Below are positions 26,245 to 34,761 of a DNA stretch of 64,000 nucleotides, piece after piece. Under the pieces are notes generated by a model. That model searched no databases, was not told the origin of the DNA, and worked only from the letters and a program-made list of their open reading frames with translations. This DNA is from Actinoplanes xinjiangensis (GTDB taxonomy: Bacteria > Actinomycetota > Actinomycetes > Mycobacteriales > Micromonosporaceae): positions 580,527 to 644,526 of the forward strand of contig NZ_QGGR01000003.1 of NCBI RefSeq assembly GCF_003148685.1. The letters run 5' to 3'. A program made the translations under genes and the position numbers. The first letter of the stretch is position 1; the number at the start of each line of letters is the position of its first letter.

Positions 26245-27695
26245 GCGAGGGTGGTCGCGCCGGGGCCGAGCTGGAGCTGGCGGCCCGGGTCATCGAGCTG
26301 GTCCGGGAGCTGGCCGGGCGGGAGGCGGAGGCCGAGGTGAACGTCCGGCACGACGCCGAGGCGCTGACCCGGTTCGCGAACTCGACGATTCATCAGAACG
26401 TGGCGTCGGCCACGACCGGCGTCCGGTTGCGGCTGCACGCCGCCGGGCGTACGGCGGGTGGCTCGACCACCGTGACCAGCGCGGACGGCCTGCGGACCCT
26501 GGTCGAGCGGACACTCGCCGCGGTGCGGGTTTCGCCGGTCGACCGGTCCTGGCCGGGCCTGGCCCCGCCGGCGGCGCTGCGGTTGTCGGCCGGCCACCCG
26601 GGGTCGGGCGAGCGGTCCGGGCTGGCCTTCGGGTTCGACGAGGCGACGGCGCGGGCCGATCCGGCTGAGCGGGCCGAGCGGGTCGGCGCCTTCGTGCGGG
26701 CGGCCGGCGGTCTGGAGACGGCCGGCTACTGCCGCACGGTGTATGTGTCGGCGGCGTTCGCCAACAGCGCGGGCCAGGCCGTCGAGGGACGGACGGCGGA
26801 GGCCGCGATGGACGGCATCGCCCGCTGCGACGGGGCCGACGGGGTGGCCCGGCTGGCGGCCGCCCGGCTGGCCGATCTGGACGGCGCGGTGCTCGGCGCC
26901 CGGGCCGCGGCGAAGGCCCGGGCCGCCCGTGGTCCGGTCGAGCTGCCGCCCGGCCACTACGAGGTGGTCCTGGAGCCGGACGCGGTGCGTGACCTGCTGG
27001 AGAACTTCGCGGTCTTCGGCTTCGACGGTAAGGCGCACCACCAGCAGCAGAGCTTCGCCGACCTGGGTACGGCGCAGTTCGATCCATCGGTGACCATCGT
27101 GGACGAGCCGCTCGGCAGCCGCGAGGAGCCGGCCGCCGATCTGCCGTTCGACGACGAGGGCACACCACGACGGCCGCTGGTCCTGGTGCGGGAGGGGGTG
27201 ACCGCCGCGGTGACGCACGACCGCACGTCGGCGGCGCTGGCCGGCACCGCCTCGACCGGGCACGCCTCGCCGGTCTCCCGCTCATGGGGCCCGAAAGCCA
27301 CCCACCTGCGGCTGGAGGCGGCACCGGTGCCGGGCGCCGCACCGGGGACCGGGGGCACCGGCTCGATCGCCGATTCGGCCCGTCCGCTGGTCGCCGGGAT
27401 GCGCCGGGGCCTGCTGATCACCGATTTGTGGTACACGAGGGTTCTCGACCCGAAGGCTCTGGTGATCACCGGTCTGACCCGCAACGGGGTGTGGCTGGTG
27501 GAGGATGGCGAGATCACGTCGGCGGTGAGCAATGTGCGGTTCACCCAGTCCTACCCACGGGCGCTGGGGCCGGGCCGGGTGCTCGGGATCGGCGCCGAGA
27601 CGGTGCTGCTGCCGGAGTCGTGGGGCCGGGCCCGCTATGCCGCGCCGGCCCTGCACCTGGCCGAGTGGAACGTCACCGGCAACGCCTCGGGATAG
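26241..27695 (+). CDS. tldE: TldE/PmbA-type subunit
   Basis: The 484-aa partner of TldD lacks the HExxxH motif, as expected for TldE. Family features include an N-terminal helical domain (AEVNVRHDAEALTRFANS), LPFDDEGTPRRP and the C-terminal ITDLWYTRVLDPKALVITG. The ATG at 26241 overlaps the tldD stop (26242-26244). The product should be cytoplasmic and active only with TldD. Confidence 0.88.
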   Translation: MSEGGRAGAELELAARVIELVRELAGREAEAEVNVRHDAEALTRFANSTIHQNVASATTGVRLRLHAAGRTAGGSTTVTSADGLRTLVERTLAAVRVSPVDRSWPGLAPPAALRLSAGHPGSGERSGLAFGFDEATARADPAERAERVGAFVRAAGGLETAGYCRTVYVSAAFANSAGQAVEGRTAEAAMDGIARCDGADGVARLAAARLADLDGAVLGARAAAKARAARGPVELPPGHYEVVLEPDAVRDLLENFAVFGFDGKAHHQQQSFADLGTAQFDPSVTIVDEPLGSREEPAADLPFDDEGTPRRPLVLVREGVTAAVTHDRTSAALAGTASTGHASPVSRSWGPKATHLRLEAAPVPGAAPGTGGTGSIADSARPLVAGMRRGLLITDLWYTRVLDPKALVITGLTRNGVWLVEDGEITSAVSNVRFTQSYPRALGPGRVLGIGAETVLLPESWGRARYAAPALHLAEWNVTGNASG

Positions 27696-27886
27696 ATCAA
27701 CTACTTCATAGGCGATGATCTCTGCACGCCGGGATGATGTTTTTGTGACCCAGTCCGCAAAGAGTCAGACCTTCGGCGTAACGTGTGCCCCACATCACTG
27801 TCGTGACGCGACGGCGGCGTGGGGCATCGCCATGTCCTGACCCCGTCCGTCTCGGCCCTGCACACGGCACTGTCCAGGGAGATGGA

Positions 27887-28681
27887 ATGACGACGACGGC
27901 AACGCGGCCGGGCGGCGGCGGCAAAGCGCGCGCGGCGATCGCGGCGCGGACGCTTCGCACCGACCGGTGGTGGCTCGCGCCGCTGGTGACCTTTATCGGC
28001 CTGGGCGCGTGGGTCACCTACGCCACCGTCCGGGTGTTCATGCACAAGTGGTTCTTCGTCGAGGAGTTCCACTACCTGACACCCTTCTACTCGCCGTGCA
28101 TAACGGACGCGTGCGGGGACGCGGCGATGTTCGGCACCCCGCTGCCGGCGTTCTTCCTGGTCCCGGAGGCGGCGTTCACCCTGCCGTTCCTGCTGCTGTT
28201 CCGGTTGACCTGCTACTACTACCGGAAGGCGTACTACCGGGCGTTCTGGCTGTCGCCGCCGGCGTGCGCCGTGCCGGACGGGCACAAGAACTATTCCGGG
28301 GAGACGCGGTTCCCGCTGATCTTCCAGAACGCGCACCGGTACGCGTTCTACGCCGCCGTGATCATCTCGGTGATCAACACCTGGGACGCCGTCCACGCGC
28401 AGACCACCGGGCTGGGGCTCGGCAACGTGATCCTCTGGGTCAACGTGATCATGCTGTGGGCGTACACCCTGTCCTGCCATTCCTGCCGGCACATCGCGGG
28501 CGGCCGGCTGAAGCACTTCTCGAAGCACCCGGTCCGTTACCGCTTCTGGACGCTGGTGTCCAAGCTCAACACCCGCCACATGCAGCTGGCCTGGATCACG
28601 CTCGGCACCCTGGCGCTGACCGATTTCTACATCATGGGTCTCGCCGCCGACTGGTACCCCGACCTGCGCATCATCAACTGA
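27887..28681 (+). CDS. sdhC: Succinate dehydrogenase membrane subunit, Sdh1-type
   Basis: The 264-aa protein has about five hydrophobic segments and heads an sdhC-sdhA-sdhB operon with the order of mycobacterial Sdh1. The segment SCHSCRHIAGG (C197, H198, C200, H202) near the last helices is notable. Mycobacterial Sdh1 has been shown to hold a membrane-embedded Rieske-type 2Fe-2S centre, and a Cys-His cluster in this subunit could be its ligand set. Further cysteines occur at 71, 76, 109 and 127. ATG 27887 is chosen over an upstream frame because of AGGGAGATGG just before it. Confidence 0.85.
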   Translation: MTTTATRPGGGGKARAAIAARTLRTDRWWLAPLVTFIGLGAWVTYATVRVFMHKWFFVEEFHYLTPFYSPCITDACGDAAMFGTPLPAFFLVPEAAFTLPFLLLFRLTCYYYRKAYYRAFWLSPPACAVPDGHKNYSGETRFPLIFQNAHRYAFYAAVIISVINTWDAVHAQTTGLGLGNVILWVNVIMLWAYTLSCHSCRHIAGGRLKHFSKHPVRYRFWTLVSKLNTRHMQLAWITLGTLALTDFYIMGLAADWYPDLRIIN

Positions 28682-28692
28682 GGAGGCGGCGT

Positions 28693-30588
28693 ATGAGCAC
28701 TCTGATCGAGCGGCATCTGTACGACGTCGTCGTCATCGGGGCCGGTGGCGCCGGCCTGCGTGCGGCGATCGAGGCCCGGCTCGCCGGCAAACGCACCGCG
28801 ATCATCTCGAAGTCGCTGTTCGGCAAGGCGCACACGGTGATGGCCGAGGGCGGCGCCGCGGCCGCGATGGGCAACGTGAACAGCAGAGACAACTGGATGG
28901 TGCACTTCCGGGACACCATGCGGGGCGGCAAGTTCCTGAACAACTTCCGGATGGCGGAACTGCACGCCAAGGAGGCGCCGGAGCGGATCTGGGAGCTGGA
29001 GACGTACGGCGCGCTCTTCGACCGGACCAAGGACGGCAAGATCTCGCAGCGCAACTTCGGCGGCCACGAGTACCCGCGTCTCGCCCACGTCGGCGACCGC
29101 ACCGGTCTGGAGCTGATCCGCACCCTTCAGCAGAAGATCGTGTCGCTGCAGCAGGAGGACTTCGCCGAGACCGGCAGCTACGACTCGCGGATCCGGGTGT
29201 TCCAGGAGACCACGATCACCGAGCTGCTGCTCGACGGCGACCGGGTGGCCGGGGCGTTCGGCTATTACCGCGAGTCCGGTGAGTTCGTCCTGTTCGAGGC
29301 GCCGGCCGTGGTGCTGGCCACCGGCGGGGTGGGCCGCAGTTACAAGGTCACCTCGAACTCGTGGGAGTACACCGGTGACGGCCACGCGCTGGCCCTGCGC
29401 GCCGGGGCGACCCTGATCAACATGGAGTTCCTCCAGTTCCACCCGACCGGCATGGTCTGGCCGCCCAGCGTGAAGGGCATCCTGGTCACCGAGTCGGTCC
29501 GCGGCGACGGCGGGGTGCTGCGCAACTCCGAGGGCAAGCGGTTCATGTTCGACTACGTCCCCGACGTCTTCCGCAAGCAGTACGCGGAGACCGAGGAGGA
29601 GGCCGACCGCTGGTACACCGACGCGGACAACAACCGCCGCCCGCCGGAGCTGCTGCCCCGCGACGAGGTGGCCCGGGCCATCAACAGCGAGGTCAAGGCG
29701 GGCCGGGGCAGTCCAGCCGGCGGGGTCTTCCTGGACATCGCCAGCCGGATGCCGGCCGAGCAGATCATCCGGCGGCTGCCGTCGATGCACCACCAGTTCA
29801 AGGAGCTGGCCGACGTCGACATCACCAAGGAACCGATGGAGGTCGGGCCGACCTGCCACTACGTGATGGGTGGCGTCGAGGTCGAACCCGACACCGGTGC
29901 GGCGTTCGGCACGGTCCAGGGGCTGTTCGCGGCGGGCGAGGTGTCCGGAGGCATGCACGGATCCAACCGGCTGGGTGGCAACTCGCTGTCCGACCTGCTG
30001 GTCTTCGGCAAACGGGCCGGGGAGCACGCGTCGGCCTATGTGGAGACGCTCCAGGCCCGGCCGAAGCCGTCGAAGGTCGACGTCGCCGCCGCGGCCGAGG
30101 TGGCGCTCGCGCCTCTGGTCCGTGCGGGGGGCGAGAACCCGTACACCCTGCAACAGGATCTTCAGGCGGTGATGGGTGACCTGGTCGGCATCATCCGGCG
30201 CGAGGGCGAGTTGACCGATGCGCTGAAGAAGCTTCAGGAGCTGCGGGTCCGCGTCGCGAACGTGAGCGCGAGCGGCGGCCGCCGCTACAACCCCGGCTGG
30301 CATCTGGCCATCGACCTGCGCAACATGCTCGTCGTCTCGGAGTGCACCGCCAAGGCGGCGCTGGAGCGGGAGGAGTCGCGCGGCGGTCACACCCGTGAGG
30401 ACTTCCCGAAGATGAGCCCGGAGTGGCGGCGCGTCAACCTGGTCTGCTCGCTGGAGGAGACCGGCGAGGTGCACCTGGAACGCAAACCGGTGCCGCGGAT
30501 GCGCGACGAGTTGTTCGACCTGTTCGATCGCAGTGAGCTGGCCAAGTATGTGACCGATGAGGAACTGGCCGAGAGGGAGGCAGAGTGA
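28693..30588 (+). CDS. sdhA: Succinate dehydrogenase flavoprotein subunit
   Basis: The 631-aa protein binds FAD through GAGGAG (residues 16-21). The covalent flavin histidine is H47 in GKAHTVMAEGG. LQFHPTGM and RLGGNSLSDLLVFGKRAG provide active-site His/Arg and FAD contacts. It oxidises succinate to fumarate on the cytoplasmic side. AGGAGG lies just upstream of the ATG at 28693. It overlaps sdhB by 4 bp (GTGA). Confidence 0.95.
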   Translation: MSTLIERHLYDVVVIGAGGAGLRAAIEARLAGKRTAIISKSLFGKAHTVMAEGGAAAAMGNVNSRDNWMVHFRDTMRGGKFLNNFRMAELHAKEAPERIWELETYGALFDRTKDGKISQRNFGGHEYPRLAHVGDRTGLELIRTLQQKIVSLQQEDFAETGSYDSRIRVFQETTITELLLDGDRVAGAFGYYRESGEFVLFEAPAVVLATGGVGRSYKVTSNSWEYTGDGHALALRAGATLINMEFLQFHPTGMVWPPSVKGILVTESVRGDGGVLRNSEGKRFMFDYVPDVFRKQYAETEEEADRWYTDADNNRRPPELLPRDEVARAINSEVKAGRGSPAGGVFLDIASRMPAEQIIRRLPSMHHQFKELADVDITKEPMEVGPTCHYVMGGVEVEPDTGAAFGTVQGLFAAGEVSGGMHGSNRLGGNSLSDLLVFGKRAGEHASAYVETLQARPKPSKVDVAAAAEVALAPLVRAGGENPYTLQQDLQAVMGDLVGIIRREGELTDALKKLQELRVRVANVSASGGRRYNPGWHLAIDLRNMLVVSECTAKAALEREESRGGHTREDFPKMSPEWRRVNLVCSLEETGEVHLERKPVPRMRDELFDLFDRSELAKYVTDEELAEREAE

Positions 30589-31568
30589 AACGCCACTTCC
30601 GTGTCTGGCGCGGCGACGCGTCCGGCGGCGACCTGCGCGACTTCGACGTCGAGGTGAACGAGGGCGAGGTCGTCCTCGACATCATCCACCGCTTGCAGGC
30701 CACCGAGACGCCCGACCTGGCCTGCCGGTGGAACTGCAAGGCCGGCAAGTGCGGCTCCTGCTCCATGGAGATCAACGGCAAGCCGCGGCTCGGGTGCATG
30801 ACCCGGATGTCGACGTTCGAAGAGAACGAGACCATCACGATCACTCCGATCCGCACTTTCCCGGTGATCCGTGACCTGGTCACCGACGTGTCCTTCAACT
30901 ACGAGAAGGCGCGCGAGACGCCCGCGTTCGCTCCGCCGCCCGGCGTCGCTCCCGGCGAGTACCGGATGCAGCAGATCGACGTCGAGCGCAGCCAGGAGTT
31001 CCGGAAGTGCATCGAGTGCTTCCTCTGCCAGAACACCTGCCACGTGATCCGCGACCACGACGAGAACAAGCCGGCCTTCTCCGGCCCCCGCTACTTCATC
31101 CGCGCCGCCGAATTGGACATGCACCCGCTCGACGACCGGTCCGACCGCAAGGAGTACGCGCAGGCCAGCCAGGGTCTCGGCTTCTGCAACATCACCAAGT
31201 GCTGCACCGAGGTCTGCCCGGAACACATCAAGATCACCGACAACGCGATCATCCCGATGAAGGAACGCGTGGTCGACCGGCGTTACGACCCGCTGGTCTG
31301 GCTGGGCCGCAAGATCCTGCGCCGTGACCAGCTCGGGTCCGACAACATGGCGCCCAGCACCACCCCCGGGGTGGCCGGCACCTCCGGCGGCATCCCGAGT
31401 TCCCGCGCCCGCCGGCCGGAGGGTGCGCCGGTCGGCCCCGACGGTCACATGGACATCGCCGAACTCGTCGCGCCCCTCCAGGGCGGCCTCTCCCCCTTCG
31501 GCGAGGACATGACCTTCCCGCTCCCGCCCGAAGAGGTCACCTACCACCACCCGGAAAAGGACCGATAA
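30585..31568 (+). CDS. sdhB: Succinate dehydrogenase iron-sulfur subunit
   Basis: The 327-aa protein has the plant-type 2Fe-2S site (CRWNCKAGKCGSC and a fourth Cys in RLGC). Two further cysteine clusters (CIECFLCQNTC and CNITKCCTEVCPEHI) hold the remaining Fe-S centres and pass electrons to SdhC. The C-terminal tail of about 80 residues after the last cluster is Pro/Gly-rich and longer than in E. coli. The GTG start overlaps the sdhA stop. Confidence 0.94.
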   Translation: MKRHFRVWRGDASGGDLRDFDVEVNEGEVVLDIIHRLQATETPDLACRWNCKAGKCGSCSMEINGKPRLGCMTRMSTFEENETITITPIRTFPVIRDLVTDVSFNYEKARETPAFAPPPGVAPGEYRMQQIDVERSQEFRKCIECFLCQNTCHVIRDHDENKPAFSGPRYFIRAAELDMHPLDDRSDRKEYAQASQGLGFCNITKCCTEVCPEHIKITDNAIIPMKERVVDRRYDPLVWLGRKILRRDQLGSDNMAPSTTPGVAGTSGGIPSSRARRPEGAPVGPDGHMDIAELVAPLQGGLSPFGEDMTFPLPPEEVTYHHPEKDR

Positions 31569-31582
31569 CCCCTTTCCGGTAC

Positions 31583-31625
31583 GGGCCGGACGGCCCCACG
31601 CGGAGCCACCCCGTCCCGTGGCTCC
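31583..31625 (+). terminator. Tandem hairpin terminator after sdhB
   Basis: Hairpin 1: GGGCC-GGAC-GGCCC (31583-31596). Hairpin 2: GGAGCCAC and GTGGCTCC with an 8-base loop (31602-31625), a perfect 8-bp stem. There is no U-tract. They lie 15-57 bases after the sdhB stop. Confidence 0.65.
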
Positions 31626-31683
31626 CCCGCGACGCCCAGCCCGGTCCCGGCCGCAACGCGGCCGCCGGGCTGAGGCGAGGGTC

Positions 31684-31689
31684 TAAAGT
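31684..31689 (+). promoter_or_regulatory. -10 box of leaderless GNAT transcript
   Basis: TAAAGT ends 6 bases before the GTG at 31696. Confidence 0.5.
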
Positions 31690-31695
31690 CGTCGG

Positions 31696-32274
31696 GTGCC
31701 CTCCCTCGTCACGCCCGCGCTGCCGGCAGGCTCTCTCGCGTCCATGGACCAGACGGCGATCACCGGTGACGGGGTGCTGCTGCGGGCGTGGACGGAAGCG
31801 GACCGGGCGGCCGTCGTGGCCGGATTCGCCGACCCGGACATCCAGCGGTGGCACTGCCGGAGTCTGGACGACGACGAGGCCCTGGCCTGGATCGCCCGGT
31901 GGCGGACGGGCTGGCTCGCGGAGACCGAGGCGTGCTGGGCGGTCGTCGCCGACGGCGTGGTGGCGGGCCAGATCGGGCTACGCCGGATCGACCTCGCCGA
32001 GGGGATGGCGGCGATCTCCTACTGGACGCTGCCGGCCGCCCGGGGACGGCGGGTCGCGCCGCGAGCGCTGGAAGCCCTGACCAGCTGGGCCTTCCACGAC
32101 CTGGGCCTGCACCGGCTGGAACTGAGTCACTCCACCGCGAACACCGCCTCGTGCCGGGTGGCCGGACGATCCGGCTTCCCCGCCGAGGGAACCAAACGCG
32201 CCGAGGCCCGGCACGCCGACGGCTGGCACGACATGCACCTGCACGCCCGCCTGGCCACCGACCCCGCCCGCTGA
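31696..32274 (+). CDS. GNAT acetyltransferase, RimJ/RimL-like
   Basis: The 192-aa protein has RimJ/L-type landmarks: LLRAWTEADRAAVVAGFADP, QIGLRRIDLAEGMAAISYWT, GRRVAPRALEALTSWAF (acetyl-CoA loop) and LELSHSTANTASCRVAGRSG. Family members acetylate N-termini or small molecules; the substrate is unknown. The GTG at 31696 is supported by the -10 box; ATG 31744 is an alternative start. Confidence 0.8.
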   Translation: MPSLVTPALPAGSLASMDQTAITGDGVLLRAWTEADRAAVVAGFADPDIQRWHCRSLDDDEALAWIARWRTGWLAETEACWAVVADGVVAGQIGLRRIDLAEGMAAISYWTLPAARGRRVAPRALEALTSWAFHDLGLHRLELSHSTANTASCRVAGRSGFPAEGTKRAEARHADGWHDMHLHARLATDPAR

Positions 32275-32338
32275 CACCGGCGGGCGCCGCGTCGCCGGCC
32301 GCATCTTTCGCCGGCCTGACCGCGTCCGCCGACCGGCG

Positions 32339-33097
32339 TCAGGCCGACTCGGCGTCGGCGCTGGTGGCCGGGGTCGCCTCGCGGGTGCGCCAGAGTTCCA
32401 AACCGTCGAGGATGCGCTCGAGGCCGAAGGCGAAGCTCTCCGCGAAGACCCGCTCGGGGTCCATCGCGGCGACGCCCTCCTCCTTGCGCCAGCGGCCGAA
32501 CTCCGGGTGTTCCTCGGACAGCGTCTCCACGTAGGGCTGCAGCTTCTCCTGCATCTCGGCGGCCGACCGGCCGGACCGCCGGACCATCGCCGCGGCCGCC
32601 GCTTCGGTGGTCGCCGACCCGATCACGTGGGCGGTGATCAGCGAGCTCACATGGGACAGGTCGGGTCCGCGGAACCCGGCCGCGGAGAGCAGCGCGACGG
32701 TGCGGTTGCCCATCCGCATGACGTTCGGCCCGAACGTGGGCCGCAATCCGAGCAGCCCGATCACCCATGGGTGGCGCAGCAGCATGGCCCGGATGCCGTT
32801 GGCCATCACCGACACGCCGATCCGCCAGGGGGCGTCGCCCGGCTCCGGCACGTAGATCTCGCCCATCACCTCGTCGACGGCCAGTTCCAGCAGGTCGTCC
32901 TTGGTGGCGACGTGCCAGTAGAGCGAGGTGGCGCCGGAACCGAGCCGGGCCCCCAGACGGCGCATGCTCAGGCCGGCGGCGCCCTCGGCGTCCAGCAGTT
33001 CGATCGCGGCGCGCACGATCTGCTCCCGGCTGAGCGTGGGCTGACCGGTACGGGCTCGGACGGGTCGGGTCCACACCGAGTCGATGAAGTCGGGCAT
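32339..33097 (-). CDS. TetR/AcrR-family repressor of the adjacent MFS exporter
   Basis: The 252-aa protein has an N-terminal helix-turn-helix (about residues 22-70; LSREQIVRAAIELLDAEG, GSGATSLYWHVATKDDLLEL) and a TetR_C-type ligand domain. It is divergent from a DHA2 exporter across an 89-bp gap containing three related 17-bp sites, so it probably represses the exporter and itself until a ligand binds. The ATG at 33097 lies 6 bases after TAGGAT. Confidence 0.88.
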   Translation of the reverse strand: MPDFIDSVWTRPVRARTGQPTLSREQIVRAAIELLDAEGAAGLSMRRLGARLGSGATSLYWHVATKDDLLELAVDEVMGEIYVPEPGDAPWRIGVSVMANGIRAMLLRHPWVIGLLGLRPTFGPNVMRMGNRTVALLSAAGFRGPDLSHVSSLITAHVIGSATTEAAAAAMVRRSGRSAAEMQEKLQPYVETLSEEHPEFGRWRKEEGVAAMDPERVFAESFAFGLERILDGLELWRTREATPATSADAESA

Positions 33098-33103
33098 GAG
33101 GCC

Positions 33104-33109
33104 ATCCTA
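33104..33109 (-). promoter_or_regulatory. -10 box of leaderless tetR transcript
   Basis: TAGGAT on the minus strand ends 6 bases before the ATG at 33097. The first operator starts 7 bp upstream of it. Confidence 0.5.
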
Positions 33110-33115
33110 AAGGGG

Positions 33116-33174
33116 CTCGTACACTGTTCGAGTCTACTGGTACGGTGTTCGAGCCCAAGCGAACACTGTACGAG
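33116..33174. promoter_or_regulatory. Three TetR operators at exact 21-bp spacing
   Basis: CTCGTACACTGTTCGAG (33116-33132), CTGGTACGGTGTTCGAG (33137-33153) and AGCGAACACTGTACGAG (33158-33174) are related 17-mers with a dyad centre. Their starts are 21 bp apart, two helical turns, so all face one side of the DNA. The first is nearly a perfect palindrome. They cover the whole divergent promoter region. Confidence 0.65.
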
Positions 33175-33186
33175 AGGAGTTTCTCG

Positions 33187-34752
33187 ATGGCTGACCGTCA
33201 TCCGCGGCGGTGGCTGATCCTGGGTGTTCTCTGCCTGAGCCTGCTCGTGGTCATGGTGGACAACATGGTGCTCAACATCGCGATCCCCGCACTCATCCGG
33301 GACCTCGGCGCGAGCACCGCCGACATTCAGTGGATCATCGACGCGTACATCCTGGTCTTCGGCGGTCTGCTGCTCACCGCCGGCAGCCTCTCCGACCGGC
33401 ACGGTCGCCGTCTCGGCCTGGTCATCGGCCTGGTCGTCTTCGGTGGCGCCTCGGCGCTGGCCACCGTCTGCGAGACACCGGGGCAACTGATCGCGGTCCG
33501 GGGCCTGATGGGTCTCGGCGCCGCCTTCCTGATGCCCGGCACGCTGGCCATTCTCACCACCGTCTTCGGCGAGGACGAGCGCAAGAAGGCCATCGCCATC
33601 TGGAGCTCGGTGCTCATGCTCGGCGCCCTCGGCGGCCCGGCGCTCGGCGGGCTGATGCTCGAGCACTTCTGGTGGGGCTCGGTCTTCCTGCTCAACATCC
33701 CGATCGCGGTGCTCGGCATCGTGGCCGCGTTGCTGATCATCCCGGAGTCCAAGGGGCCGACCTCCCGCCCCGACACGGTCGGCGCACTGCTCTCCACGAT
33801 CGGCATGACCGCCCTGATCTGGGGCGTGATCTCGGCGCCTGAGCACGGCTGGGAGTCGTTGCGCACCGCCGGCGCGCTCGTGATCGGCGTGGTCGCCCTG
33901 GTCGGGTTCGCCCTCTGGGAACGCCGCATCGATGAGCCGATGCTGCCGCTGCCCCTCTTCCGCGACCGCAATTTCCGGGGCGCCAGCCTGTCGCTGGTGC
34001 TGCTCTCCTTCTCGGCCGGCGGGGTGATGCTGGCGATCACGCAGTACCTCCAGTTCGTCCTCGGATACGAGCCGATCAGAGCGGGTGCGGCGTTCATCCC
34101 GATGCTCCTGACGACGATGGTGTTCAACGGCATCGGCGTGGTGGTGGACAAGCGGTTCGGTGCCCGGGTGGCGTTGACGGCCGGCCTGTTGCTGGTGGCG
34201 GGCGGTTTCGCGGTGCTCGCGTCCCTGGACTACGCGGACGGCTACCTCAAGCTGGCCGCGGCGCTGGTGATCATCGGCATGGGCAGCGGGGTGGCCTCGC
34301 CGGCGGCGGTGGGCACGCTGCTCGGCGCGCTGCCGCCGGAGCGGGCCGGGGTCGGGTCGGCGGTGAACGACACGGTGCAGCAGGTCGGTGCCGCCCTCAG
34401 CGTGGCGGTGCTCGGCAGCGTGCTGACCACGGCCTACCGTGCGGCGATGCCGCCGGGCACGACCGGGCCGGCACGGGACTCGCTGGGCGACGCCCTGGGA
34501 GTCGCGGCCGCGACCGGGGACGCCGGGCTGGCGGACGCGGCACGGGCCGCCTTCGTGGATGCCATCGCGGTCACCTCTCTGATCGGCGTGGTGGGCGGGA
34601 TCGCCGCCGCGGTCCTGGCCGCCGCGGTGTTGCGACCGAAGCCTGCCACGGCCCCGGCGGCCGGCGGCCCGTCATCCACAGAAGCGGAAGAGGCGGAAAG
34701 GTTGTCCACAGATCCGGAAGTGGAACCCGCCGGAATCGAACGCCCGTACTAA
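33187..34752 (+). CDS. MFS multidrug exporter, DHA2 (14-TM) family
   Basis: The 521-aa protein is a proton-driven exporter with about 14 hydrophobic segments. DHA2 motifs are visible: DNMVLNIAIPALIRDLG (motif D1), GSLSDRHGRRLGL (motif A), RGLMGLGAAFLMPGTLAIL (motif C-like) and LGGPALGGLM. Charged residues fill the linker after TM14, and the C-terminal 40 residues are hydrophilic. GAGAGGAG precedes the ATG at 33187. Regulated by the divergent TetR. Confidence 0.92.
   Translation: MADRHPRRWLILGVLCLSLLVVMVDNMVLNIAIPALIRDLGASTADIQWIIDAYILVFGGLLLTAGSLSDRHGRRLGLVIGLVVFGGASALATVCETPGQLIAVRGLMGLGAAFLMPGTLAILTTVFGEDERKKAIAIWSSVLMLGALGGPALGGLMLEHFWWGSVFLLNIPIAVLGIVAALLIIPESKGPTSRPDTVGALLSTIGMTALIWGVISAPEHGWESLRTAGALVIGVVALVGFALWERRIDEPMLPLPLFRDRNFRGASLSLVLLSFSAGGVMLAITQYLQFVLGYEPIRAGAAFIPMLLTTMVFNGIGVVVDKRFGARVALTAGLLLVAGGFAVLASLDYADGYLKLAAALVIIGMGSGVASPAAVGTLLGALPPERAGVGSAVNDTVQQVGAALSVAVLGSVLTTAYRAAMPPGTTGPARDSLGDALGVAAATGDAGLADAARAAFVDAIAVTSLIGVVGGIAAAVLAAAVLRPKPATAPAAGGPSSTEAEEAERLSTDPEVEPAGIERPY
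34672..34710 (+). promoter_or_regulatory. Pair of DnaA-box-like sequences
   Basis: TCATCCACA (34672-34680) is a one-mismatch DnaA box. TTGTCCACA (34702-34710) is the preferred actinobacterial form. They are 30 bp apart, inside the last codons of the exporter gene. A chance codon-level origin cannot be excluded. Confidence 0.4.
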
Positions 34753-34755
34753 TAT
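34750..34755 (+). promoter_or_regulatory. -10 box of leaderless AlkB-like transcript
   Basis: TAATAT ends 6 bases before the ATG at 34762 and overlaps the stop of the exporter gene. Confidence 0.5.
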
Positions 34756-34761
34756 GGCGCC

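Noticed and set aside
24808..27695. TldD/TldE as part of a modified-peptide (RiPP) cluster
   Set aside because: No precursor peptide, cyclodehydratase or radical-SAM gene nearby; flanked by housekeeping sdh genes.
27740..27765. Rex-like site (TTGTGA ... CCGCAA) before sdhC
   Set aside because: Only half of the dyad fits; too many mismatches to call a redox operator.
34720..34752. tRNA-like string (GGAATCGAACGCCCG) at the end of the exporter gene, possibly an attachment site
   Set aside because: The T-stem does not pair and no cloverleaf can be drawn; it codes the natural C-terminus.
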